Assembly (NCBI GenBank): GCA_937880705.1
Contig: CALGRZ010000068.1
Span: 62,001-126,000 of the forward strand
From: an uncultured Alistipes sp.
GTDB lineage: Bacteria; Bacteroidota; Bacteroidia; Bacteroidales; Rikenellaceae
Direction of reading: 5' to 3'
DNA length: 64,000 nucleotides
A program made the translations under genes and the position numbers. Of the stretch, positions 56,451-63,572 are shown in pieces (the stretch's first letter is position 1; every line of letters starts with the position of its first letter). The notes beneath the pieces are model-generated. The model worked only from the letters and a program-made list of their open reading frames with translations. It ran no database searches and was not told the origin of the DNA.

Positions 56451-57323
56451 TTATAATATATTGAGCACCTGCTCCTTAATCTTCTCCAACTCATCCTTCA
56501 TCTTAACCACCAGACGCTGCATATTGGCCTCATTCGACTTCGAGCCCATGGTGTTGATCTCGCGACCCAACTCCTGTGCTATAAAGCCCAACTTTCGACC
56601 CGGAGCATCCTCCTCGGCAGCTACCTCACGGAAGTAGCGGCAGTGGTTGTCGAGGCGCACCTTCTCCTCAGTGATATCGAGCTTCTCGATGTAGAATATC
56701 ATCTCCTGCTCCAGACGGTTGTGGTCTACCTCAATCTGCATCTTCTCGATATGCTCGCGTATGCGACTCTTGATCACCTCCACGCGGGCAGACTCGTAGG
56801 GCTCCACCTCATGGCGATACTGCTCGATAAGGTAGATGCGCTTGAGTAGGTCGGCGATGAGTATCGCGCCCTCCTGACGACGGAAATCATCGAGCTGTTG
56901 TGCTGCAATCTTCGTAGCCTCGACAATAGCCTTCAGCTCCGCATCGGAGACCTCCTGCTCCTCGGTAGTCACCACATCGGGCATACGCAACACAGCCTGC
57001 ATCAGTGCATCATCACCCGCCACTACTGCCGACTCGCCACACACCCTGCGCAGCTCCTCGGCATAGGCCTTGAAAGCCTCGGCATTGATATGTGCCGATG
57101 TCTCGGCCACAGCAGCCTCAAACGATATGAAGCAGTCCACCTTACCACGTTGTAGCTCACGGGTAACAATGTTGCGCACCTCTGCCTCGGCAGCACGATA
57201 TCTGCCGGGCAGCTTTATAGATAGATCCAACTGCTTCGAGTTCAGCGAGCGCAGCTCGACGCGAAACTTCTTATCGCCGGCCAGTGCCTCACCCTTACCG
57301 AAGCCTGTCATTGATTTTATCAT
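56451..57323 (-). CDS. yicC: YicC family endoribonuclease
   Basis: A 290-residue protein of the YicC/YloC family, which acts on RNA as an endonuclease in recently studied members. The N-terminus is IKSMTGFGKGEALAGDKKF, the middle has ELRSLNSKQLDLSIKLPGRY, and the C-terminus FYIEKLDITEEKVRLDNH and GRKLGFIAQELGREINTMGS; all are hallmark blocks. It is the first gene of the operon with gmk, nadD, DUF3109 and M23. A TACATTTG -7 box lies 41 bases before the ATG. Confidence 0.92.
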   Translation of the reverse strand: MIKSMTGFGKGEALAGDKKFRVELRSLNSKQLDLSIKLPGRYRAAEAEVRNIVTRELQRGKVDCFISFEAAVAETSAHINAEAFKAYAEELRRVCGESAVVAGDDALMQAVLRMPDVVTTEEQEVSDAELKAIVEATKIAAQQLDDFRRQEGAILIADLLKRIYLIEQYRHEVEPYESARVEVIKSRIREHIEKMQIEVDHNRLEQEMIFYIEKLDITEEKVRLDNHCRYFREVAAEEDAPGRKLGFIAQELGREINTMGSKSNEANMQRLVVKMKDELEKIKEQVLNIL

Positions 57324-57364
57324 AGATAAACTCTTTTAAGTTCGGATACAAGTACAATATCTCG

Positions 57365-57372
57365 CAAATGTA
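57365..57372 (-). promoter_or_regulatory. yicC operon -7 box
   Basis: TACATTTG on the minus strand, 41 bases before the yicC ATG. It borders the repeat region described next. Confidence 0.5.
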
Positions 57373-57440
57373 CAAATTTTATTTGAAAAAACTGCTATAC
57401 CACGACCAAATAATTTAGTCACAGCGCGCTGTTGCGCAGT

Positions 57441-57620
57441 AGATGGGAGGTGATGGGGATTGACGGAAGTTGATTGGGCTGAATACGATTTGATAGGAAT
57501 TAATAGGAGTTGATGGGACTTGATAGGAAATATGGGGTATTGCGCGACTGCGAGTACATTCTCCCTATTTAGTCCTATCCAGTCCTATTTAGTCCTATTT
57601 CTCCCCTTTTACACCCAGCA
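57441..57620. repeat. 10-base periodic repeat forming a long imperfect inverted repeat
   Basis: From 57441 to 57540 the sequence reads as ten consecutive 10-base units close to TGATRGGANT (for example TGATAGGAAT, TAATAGGAGT, TGATGGGACT). From 57561 to 57610 four or five units of the reverse complement type follow (AGTCCTATTT, AGTCCTATCC). The two arms can pair across a 20-base centre. It lies in the 570-base gene-free gap between yicC and tRNA-Leu. Open frames over it are low-complexity and not credible. Its role is unknown. Confidence 0.75.
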
Positions 57621-57651
57621 ACCCCCACGCCGACCGGATCTTGATTGTTCA

Positions 57652-57792
57652 ATCTGCCGTGGGTCGAACGTTCGCTGCAGCCGAGTGCAAACCAAGAAGG
57701 AGCAGTCAATCGAAGATTGTTGCCATTGGCTGACATTGACTGAAAAGTATTTTCAAAGACAATGTCAGCCAATGGCAAAAGTTGCGTAGCAA
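57652..57792. repeat. Cluster of hairpins beside the periodic repeat
   Basis: Several inverted repeats follow one another: GATTGTTCAATC near 57642-57653, CGAACGTTCG at 57666-57675, CAATCGAAGATTG near 57707-57719, a perfect 19-base pair TTGCCATTGGCTGACATTG (57720-57738) with CAATGTCAGCCAATGGCAA (57760-57778), and GTTGCGTAGCAAC near 57780. No gene or promoter was found. It could be a structured RNA or a remnant of a small mobile element. Confidence 0.6.
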
Positions 57793-57854
57793 CACTGCTC
57801 CACGCAGATAAGTCTGCCGAGGCGCCACCGAAGCGTCTGACCCCGGCTCCGAGT

Positions 57855-57890
57855 ACAAAAAAAGAGAGAGAAACTCTCGTTCCTCTCTCT
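57855..57890 (-). terminator. tRNA-Leu terminator
   Basis: On the minus strand AGAGAGAGG pairs with TCTCTCTC around GAACGAGAGTTT-type loop, then seven T residues, right after the tRNA. Confidence 0.75.
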
Positions 57891-57894
57891 TCAG

Positions 57895-57978
57895 TACCCG
57901 GAGCCGGGGTCGAACCGGCACAGGGGTGAACCTACTGGTGTTTGAGACCAGCGCGTCTACCGATTCCGCCATCCGGGC
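57895..57978 (-). tRNA. tRNA-Leu (CAA anticodon)
   Basis: An 84-base class II tRNA on the minus strand: acceptor GCCCGGA with TCCGGGT, a D arm, the anticodon stem CTGGT/ACCAG around CTCAAAC giving anticodon CAA, a variable arm of the Leu type, and the T arm CCGGC/GACCCCGG region ending in discriminator A. CCA is not encoded, unlike the tRNA-Met gene in this window. The promoter lies 24 bases upstream. Confidence 0.9.
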
Positions 57979-58002
57979 ATCAGATTGCTCTGATTTGGTG
58001 CG

Positions 58003-58032
58003 CAAATATACGCACTTTTTTCGTATCTCCAA
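58003..58032 (-). promoter_or_regulatory. tRNA-Leu promoter
   Basis: On the minus strand TTG (58030-58032) and TATATTTG (58003-58010), 19 bases apart, 24 bases before the mature tRNA. Confidence 0.7.
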
Positions 58033-58062
58033 AATTTTTGGTCACTTTTTTCTTCCGACGGC

Positions 58063-58524
58063 CTATCGTATCCTATCCAGCGAGCGCACCAGCAGCTCAT
58101 CCTTGAAGATAGCACGACCTGCGAGGTATGTCAGCACAAGCGACACCAAGGGCATCAGCGCAGCCCAGCCCAGCTGCTTATGGTCAATCTCGACACCCTC
58201 CAGAGCATTGTGCACCGAGAGCCAATAGTATATCGCAATGAAGGCCACAGCACCCAACAGCAGCACCATCTCGGCACCACAGAGGCGCACCTGCAGCTGA
58301 CGACGCTTAAAGAGAAAGATGGTTACAAAGGGCAGCAACGTAGCCACAGTAAGCACTATACCCATCCATACGGTTGTGAGGCTCTCACCGCCACCTGCAA
58401 GCTCAAAGGCCGTGAGTGTGAAGCAGGTGTCACCAGCTTGAAATGTTGCAATAGGGAGAAATAGGGTCATGGCCATAAGTGCCGTTACTGCCAACAGATA
58501 GAGGGTTTGAATACGCTGTATCAT
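58063..58524 (-). CDS. DUF4293 family membrane protein
   Basis: A 153-residue protein with four membrane helices, starting MIQRIQTLYLLAVTALMAMT, the invariant opening of the DUF4293 family, and continuing with LFLPIATF and RRRQLQVRL-type FKRRQLQVRLCGAEMVLL. The family is restricted to Bacteroidota and has no known function. It is followed upstream by the GT2 and DUF4199 genes on the same strand, 14 bases from the GT2 stop, so it is probably in their operon. Confidence 0.88.
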   Translation of the reverse strand: MIQRIQTLYLLAVTALMAMTLFLPIATFQAGDTCFTLTAFELAGGGESLTTVWMGIVLTVATLLPFVTIFLFKRRQLQVRLCGAEMVLLLGAVAFIAIYYWLSVHNALEGVEIDHKQLGWAALMPLVSLVLTYLAGRAIFKDELLVRSLDRIR

Positions 58525-58538
58525 AGTTATTTAAGTTT

Positions 58539-59504
58539 TTATTTATCAATAGTTTCATCAATAAGATAGCTGTTGCGGTCTGTCGAGCGGCGGTTGATCA
58601 ACTCACCGATGAAACCCGCCAGGAAGAGCTGCACGCCGAGCACTATGGCCAACAGCGCAAGGTAGAACAGAGGCTGCTCCGTGACACCGCGCCACACCAG
58701 ACCATGCGCCTGTGAGTATAGCTTCTCGGCAATGACCCAGACAGTGGTTATGCCACCCACCAGGAACATCAACGTGCCGAGGCCTCCGAAGAGGTACATC
58801 GGTGAACGGCCAAAGTGCGACATGAACGATACGGTGATAAGGTCGAGATAGCCCTTCACCATGCGCTCCAGACCGAACTTCGACTTACCATACTTACGTT
58901 CGTGGTGCTCCACCACCTTCTCGCCAATACGTCTAAAGCCCGCATGTTTAGCCAAGATGGGTATATAGCGGTGCATCTCGCCATAAACCTCTATTGACTT
59001 AACCACCTTACGGCGATAGGCCTTAAGTCCGCAGTTGAAGTCGTGGAGTTTAATGCCCGACATCAGGCGTGCCGTGAGGTTAAAAAACTTGCTCGGCCAA
59101 CGCTTGCCAATAGGATCATGGCGACGGCGTTTCCAGCCCGACACAATGTCGTAACCCTCCTCGAGTATCATGCGACGCATCTGCGGAATCTCATCGGGCG
59201 AGTCCTGAAGGTCGGCATCCATAGTGAAGACCACCTCGCCCTCGGCCATGTCGAAGCCGCAGTAGAGTGCTGCCGACTTGCCATAGTTGCGGGCAAAGCT
59301 GATGGCGCGTATCGCCGTATAGCGCACCGAGAGCTCCTTAACCACCTCCCACGATCGGTCCGTAGAGCCGTCATCGACCATTATAATCTCGTAGTTCAGG
59401 CCATTGGCCACAGCCACGCGGTCTATCCACGCCACAAGTTCGGGCAGCGACTCCTCCTCATTATAGAGGGGTACAACGACAGATATATCCAATTTATGCT
59501 CCAT
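58539..59504 (-). CDS. polyprenyl-phosphate glycosyltransferase, GT2 (DPM1/GtrB-like)
   Basis: About 321 residues from MEHKLDISVVVPLYNEEESL; the frame is open 12 codons upstream with no good signal. The GT-A domain holds MVDDGSTDRSW, MDADLQDSPDEIP with the DxD metal site, VSGWKRRRHDPIGKRWPSK and LHDFNCGLKAYRR. Two C-terminal membrane helices (LFGGLGTLMFLVGGITTVWV, LALLAIVLGVQLFLAGFIGE) are typical of enzymes that charge undecaprenyl phosphate with a sugar for transfer outside the membrane. The start overlaps the DUF4199 gene by 11 bases. The sugar is unknown. Confidence 0.9.
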   Translation of the reverse strand: MEHKLDISVVVPLYNEEESLPELVAWIDRVAVANGLNYEIIMVDDGSTDRSWEVVKELSVRYTAIRAISFARNYGKSAALYCGFDMAEGEVVFTMDADLQDSPDEIPQMRRMILEEGYDIVSGWKRRRHDPIGKRWPSKFFNLTARLMSGIKLHDFNCGLKAYRRKVVKSIEVYGEMHRYIPILAKHAGFRRIGEKVVEHHERKYGKSKFGLERMVKGYLDLITVSFMSHFGRSPMYLFGGLGTLMFLVGGITTVWVIAEKLYSQAHGLVWRGVTEQPLFYLALLAIVLGVQLFLAGFIGELINRRSTDRNSYLIDETIDK

Positions 59505-60090
59505 AGCTATCATCTTCATTGGGTGTATACTTCGGCTCACGACGTACCGTGGCAGCTACGGCCAACGACAGCACCGCCCCGAGTGTCAGGTAATTATATA
59601 CCGAGCTAACGATATTGTCGAACATCGTAGGTGCCGTGCTGTTGCGCATAGCCTCGCGCATATCGTCAAACAGTCGTCCGTATGTCGAAGGCATGCCCAT
59701 GCCCTGAATCATCGCCTCGTACTTATCCATCAGCGACATATATCCCGCAACAAAGCTGTCGTAGCCCACAATGGTGATGTAGATGTGGTACATAACTCCC
59801 ACGATGATGGCGGCAAGTATTATGAGCATCATCGAAAAGCTCCATGCTCGACCAAACGTAAAGCCCTCCTTGGGGTCGCAGTGCGAGGCACGCAGACGGC
59901 TAAACCTGAAGAGCATCCACACATAGGCCACCACCGAGAGTATCCACTCTGCGACGAATACGAAGCCGATGCCCACATCCTCGCCCGTGAACATGGCCCA
60001 CGTCTCGTAGATACGCGACAGACCCATCACAAGGCCAACTATTGCACCATATTTCAGTGCATCATTCCAAAAACTGTTTACCTGTACCAT
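59494..60090 (-). CDS. DUF4199 family membrane protein
   Basis: A 198-residue protein with four membrane helices, beginning MVQVNSFWNDALKYGAIVGL and containing KEGFTFGRAWSFSMMLIILA and the long loop YMSLMDKYEAMIQGMGMPST before the last helix. This is the DUF4199 pattern of Bacteroidota; function unknown. It overlaps the GT2 gene by 11 bases and lies 2 bases after mltG, so the four genes may be transcribed together. A role beside the glycosyltransferase is inference. Confidence 0.87.
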   Translation of the reverse strand: MVQVNSFWNDALKYGAIVGLVMGLSRIYETWAMFTGEDVGIGFVFVAEWILSVVAYVWMLFRFSRLRASHCDPKEGFTFGRAWSFSMMLIILAAIIVGVMYHIYITIVGYDSFVAGYMSLMDKYEAMIQGMGMPSTYGRLFDDMREAMRNSTAPTMFDNIVSSVYNYLTLGAVLSLAVAATVRREPKYTPNEDDSYGA

Positions 60091-60092
60091 AG

Positions 60093-61109
60093 TTATCTGA
60101 TGTTCATTCTCTCCAGTGCACGGTGGTAGGCCGCAGCGTTACGCTCATGCTCGGCGTGTGTGCGTGCGAAGTTATGCCTGCCATCCATCTCGGGACGTGC
60201 GCAGAAGTAGTAGTAGTCATGTCTTTCATAGTTCAACACCGCCTCAATGGCCGCCATATCGGGCATGGCAATGGGCGTAGGCGGTAGACCCAAGTGCTTG
60301 TAGGTGTTGTAGGGCGACTCCACCTCCAGATGGCGGAAGAGGATGCGCTTCAACGTAGGATCACCCACAGCATACTTCACCGTGGGGTCTGCCTGCAAGG
60401 GCATATCTCGCTTCAGACGATTCATATAGACACCCGCCACGCGCGCCATCTCATCTTGAGCGTTGGTCTCTTCATGAACTATTGATGCCAACGTCATAAC
60501 CTCAAACGAGTTAAGACCAATATCCTCGAGCTTTGCTTTACGCGAGGCATCACCCCAAAACCTATCCGACTCGCCCTTCATCTTACGCACCAGCTCGGCA
60601 GGTTCGATGTCGGGATAGACCTCGTATGTATTGGGTATAAATATCGAAAACATAGCCTCGGCACTGTCAAAGCCCATCTCGCGCATAAGGCTCTCACTAC
60701 GCAACGCCTCGAGCATCTCACCCTGCGATGCATCGATCTGTCGTGCTATCTTCTCGGCCAAAGCCTCGGGTGTGCGCGCATTATTTATCGTAAGACGCAC
60801 AGCACGGCTATTGCCAATCTTAAGCATACGGGCCACCACAATAACGCTCATACCCGGCTCAAGGATATACTCTCCCGGCTTAAGGGTCTCGCGCAGGTTG
60901 ATATGGTTGGCATAGAAGTCGAAGGCGAGGTCGTGATCCACTACCTCGTGCACCTTGGCTATATTTGAGGTATAATCCTCATCGGCCATAATGCGCACCG
61001 TACACCTCTCATCCACAGCCGAGCCATAGAAGAGCGAGTATGCCGCCAAGCCCATAACAGCCACAGCAGCAGCCACAAAGAGCAGTATGCCAAGAATTTT
61101 CTTAATCAT
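60093..61109 (-). CDS. mltG: endolytic transglycosylase MltG
   Basis: Cuts growing glycan strands and is thought to end peptidoglycan polymerisation. The 338-residue product has one N-terminal membrane helix (KKILGILLFVAAAVAVMGLA), a LysM-like region, and the YceG domain with ASIVHEETNAQDEMARVAGV holding the catalytic glutamate near 215, YMNRLKRDMPLQADPTVKYA and LGLPPTPI. Length matches the family (about 340). It diverges from the 4.5S RNA gene; the two promoters overlap. Confidence 0.92.
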   Translation of the reverse strand: MIKKILGILLFVAAAVAVMGLAAYSLFYGSAVDERCTVRIMADEDYTSNIAKVHEVVDHDLAFDFYANHINLRETLKPGEYILEPGMSVIVVARMLKIGNSRAVRLTINNARTPEALAEKIARQIDASQGEMLEALRSESLMREMGFDSAEAMFSIFIPNTYEVYPDIEPAELVRKMKGESDRFWGDASRKAKLEDIGLNSFEVMTLASIVHEETNAQDEMARVAGVYMNRLKRDMPLQADPTVKYAVGDPTLKRILFRHLEVESPYNTYKHLGLPPTPIAMPDMAAIEAVLNYERHDYYYFCARPEMDGRHNFARTHAEHERNAAAYHRALERMNIR

Positions 61110-61123
61110 TATTCAAAAAATTT

Positions 61124-61153
61124 TTGCAAAGATACATTTTTTTTGTACTTTTG
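61124..61153 (+). promoter_or_regulatory. 4.5S RNA promoter
   Basis: TTG (61124-61126) and TACTTTTG (61146-61153), 19 bases apart, immediately before the RNA. It shares bases with the mltG -7 box, so the two promoters may compete. Confidence 0.65.
61127..61134 (-). promoter_or_regulatory. mltG -7 box
   Basis: TATCTTTG on the minus strand, 17 bases before the ATG. It lies inside the -33 region of the opposing 4.5S RNA promoter. Confidence 0.55.
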
Positions 61154-61154
61154 T

Positions 61155-61256
61155 GCCCGGGTAAGTCTTATACGACCAGCTCCTACAGAACTCCCCCAGG
61201 CGAGGAATCGAGCAAGGGTATGTGGTTGTAGCGGTGCGATATAAGTAGCTTACCCT
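61155..61256 (+). ncRNA. ffs: 4.5S signal recognition particle RNA
   Basis: A rod-shaped RNA of about 100 bases. The ends pair (GGGTAAG at 61159-61165 with CTTACCC at 61249-61255). The SRP core is visible: CTCCCCCAGG, then the tetraloop hairpin CGA-GGAA-TCG, then AGCAAGGGTA, which is the conserved Ffh-binding site. A T-rich terminator (CTCTTTTTGTTTT) follows. The RNA forms the SRP with the Ffh protein encoded at 22.0 kb. Bounds are set by the terminal stem and promoter. Confidence 0.85.
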
Positions 61257-61268
61257 CTTTTTGTTTTA
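61249..61268 (+). terminator. 4.5S RNA end and terminator
   Basis: The terminal stem of the RNA is followed by CTCTTTTTGTTTT, so the RNA's own end serves as the terminator. Confidence 0.65.
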
Positions 61269-61273
61269 TGGGG

Positions 61274-61879
61274 CTACCCCACCACAACACCGCTCATCGC
61301 GGCCATCACCACGTCGGTAAGCATCCACACCACAACCATCACAACGAGATAGAGCAGCACACTCACCACACCGCTGCGCTTACAAGCCGCACTGAAGGCC
61401 ACATAGCACCAGTAGAGGTACCACATCACAACTACGCCACACAGCACCGCCATAAGCCATCCGTAGAGTGGATCGCCGGCAATGGCCTGCGCAGGGTCTG
61501 CCATGAACGAGGCGTAGGCTACGCGCTGTCCCTTGAAGAGTGCCGGCACCATCAAGAGGTTTACGGGCCAATGGGCATAGAGCACACGGCCAAAGAGCTC
61601 CTCGACACCCGTCTTACGGTTGCGTATAACGGCCACGGTGAAGAGTGGCACTGCCGAGACAATCCATATCACAAGGTTGAAGAGCACAACCCATATCAGG
61701 GGCACATAGCCCGAAACATTATACCCCACAAGTGAGGTGGGTACAAGGCGGAAGTACCACCCCACCATCGAGCCCACAATAAGCCACGCCACGCCCCACA
61801 GCAGAGCATTGCGCGCACCAATATTTGCGGGGTGGTCTATGAGGCGCACCAGCCACGATCTTTCTCTCTTTACGGCCAT
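61274..61879 (-). CDS. Yip1-domain-like membrane protein
   Basis: A 201-residue protein with five membrane helices, roughly at 25-45, 60-80, 95-115, 140-160 and 170-195. The N-terminus RSWLVRLIDHPANIGARNAL and the middle EELFGRVLYAHWPVNLLMVP fit the Yip1/DUF1282 group of bacterial membrane proteins. No function is known. It lies 5 bases after the barrel gene on the same strand, so it is probably the last gene of that transcript. It is convergent with the 4.5S RNA gene. Confidence 0.65.
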   Translation of the reverse strand: MAVKRERSWLVRLIDHPANIGARNALLWGVAWLIVGSMVGWYFRLVPTSLVGYNVSGYVPLIWVVLFNLVIWIVSAVPLFTVAVIRNRKTGVEELFGRVLYAHWPVNLLMVPALFKGQRVAYASFMADPAQAIAGDPLYGWLMAVLCGVVVMWYLYWCYVAFSAACKRSGVVSVLLYLVVMVVVWMLTDVVMAAMSGVVVG

Positions 61880-61884
61880 CGTCG

Positions 61885-63564
61885 TTAGAAGTTAAGTTTC
61901 ACACCGGCATTGAAGCCGGCTCCCATACGGTAGTAGTATGCCCAATCAAAAATCTTGCTATTAAGCAGGTTAAAGCCATCTGCATATACCTCGATGAGGT
62001 GCGACACACGGAAGCTCACACCGGCACGCAGATCCACCTTCACAGACTCATCAAAGGCGATGGTCACCTCACCCGCCGCATCCTTGGCAGATGACCAGCG
62101 ACGACGACCTATAAGCTCGGCACCTGCATAGAACTTCCAACGCTTCAGCGTATACTCCGCACGCAGGTCGGCCGTCATACGCGGATCCGACGAGCAGTAG
62201 GCCGAGCGTGTGTTGTTGGCATGTGCATGAAAGCCCAGATCGATGATCAGACCTCCCACGGGCTGTATCTCCGCCTCGACACCAAAGAAGAGGCGGTTGT
62301 TGGCTGCAGTAGTAAAGCCGAAGAGCCCCGTATCGTAGAGATACCAGAAGAGCTGATCACGCATAAAGTTACCACCCACATAGGCTCTATAGGCAAACCT
62401 GTTGGCCAGAGCAGTACCGCTGAAGCCCACCGAGAGGTTGTAGCTGCGGGTATTGGGCAGGGGCGACGTGTGATAGAACAACTCGTTGTAGATGTATGGA
62501 TTCTCCCTATACAGCGACATCATGCTGTTCTGCTCGACCGTCGTCGAGAGCTCGGCATAGGGTGCAAAGGCCGCTCGTTGCAGGTCTACCACAACCTTGG
62601 CACTCGGCATCACAAAGTGCGAGGCCTTATCTCGGTTGCGGACATTGTCGTACATATACTTCAATCCCGCCTCGATATCCACAATACCGAAGCTGCGCTT
62701 GTAGCTGCCACCCAGCCAGAAGCGCATATCGCGATAGCCACCACTATGAGGCTCTGCCCACATGTCGTAGCCGGCATCCACGCCCACCACATTCTCGCTA
62801 AACATACGCGCCAAGCGCACCGAGCCTCCGGCACGATACATCATATCCATGTGCTGTATATCGGTGATCATAGGCGGCTTATGCTGCCAGAACTCACCAT
62901 GTGCCTCGACCGAGAAGTTAAGGTGTGTAAGGTCAACAAAGTCGTCGCCATAGCGCACATTCAGCCCCACATCGTGGAAGCCAAGACGCGAAGCGTACTC
63001 ACCAACCTCCGCATAGCGGTTATAGATGTCGTAGTCATAGTCGATACATGCCTCAAAAAGGCGTTGTGCAAGATAGACACCACCCCTCACATCAAAGCTA
63101 TTGTTCAGCGCGAAGCTCTGCTGCATGGGACGCAGCACACCATCGCCACCAACACGGCGCATCATATCGCCTACATGGTCAACGCCTACGCCAATATAGC
63201 CAACATCGGTATTCTGCGAGGCATAGCGCACCGTAGCCATCGTATTGAAGGGGTAGCCGCCGCCCACACGCACAAACATACGCTTGGCGCGCGTGAAGTC
63301 CCAATATGTCGCCGTCGCGGGGCGGAACTTATGGGCATCCAACTCTATCTGCCACGTCTCGGGCTGCACCGAGTAGCGTATCTCGGGCTCGATGACCGGC
63401 TCATCCGATATGGTTGTCGGCACCATGAGCTTCGTGGCCTCTGAGACCTCGGGAACGTAGATCGTAGTGACCTCCACACGCTTGCTCTGCTGTGCCATCG
63501 CGGCTACCGAGCAGAGGCATAATGCAATCACCACAAGGGGTGTTCTATATCTTCTGTTTCGCAT
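61885..63564 (-). CDS. outer-membrane beta-barrel protein, TonB-receptor-like without plug
   Basis: A 559-residue exported protein with a Sec signal peptide (RTPLVVIALCLCSVAAMAQQ). The mature protein is a series of amphipathic strands of alternating polar and hydrophobic residues (VRVGGGYPFNTMATVRYASQ, GVDAGYDMWAEPHS) and ends YYYRMGAGFNAGVKLNF, with a C-terminal Phe as in outer-membrane barrels. There is no recognisable plug or TonB box. The gene follows the TPR gene by 8 bases, a pairing seen often in Bacteroidota, and may form a transport or assembly pair. The exact role is unknown. Confidence 0.7.
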   Translation of the reverse strand: MRNRRYRTPLVVIALCLCSVAAMAQQSKRVEVTTIYVPEVSEATKLMVPTTISDEPVIEPEIRYSVQPETWQIELDAHKFRPATATYWDFTRAKRMFVRVGGGYPFNTMATVRYASQNTDVGYIGVGVDHVGDMMRRVGGDGVLRPMQQSFALNNSFDVRGGVYLAQRLFEACIDYDYDIYNRYAEVGEYASRLGFHDVGLNVRYGDDFVDLTHLNFSVEAHGEFWQHKPPMITDIQHMDMMYRAGGSVRLARMFSENVVGVDAGYDMWAEPHSGGYRDMRFWLGGSYKRSFGIVDIEAGLKYMYDNVRNRDKASHFVMPSAKVVVDLQRAAFAPYAELSTTVEQNSMMSLYRENPYIYNELFYHTSPLPNTRSYNLSVGFSGTALANRFAYRAYVGGNFMRDQLFWYLYDTGLFGFTTAANNRLFFGVEAEIQPVGGLIIDLGFHAHANNTRSAYCSSDPRMTADLRAEYTLKRWKFYAGAELIGRRRWSSAKDAAGEVTIAFDESVKVDLRAGVSFRVSHLIEVYADGFNLLNSKIFDWAYYYRMGAGFNAGVKLNF

Positions 63565-63572
63565 AATTCAAT

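Noticed and set aside
57441..57620. Possible CRISPR array
   Set aside because: Units are 10 bases with no spacers between them, and no cas genes are present.
57575..57778. Minus-strand 67-codon frame over the hairpin region
   Set aside because: It crosses perfect inverted repeats and the periodic repeat, with no start signal or family resemblance.
57706..58032. Minus-strand frame reading MAESVDALVSNTSRF
   Set aside because: This is a well-known false translation across a tRNA-Leu gene and its terminator.
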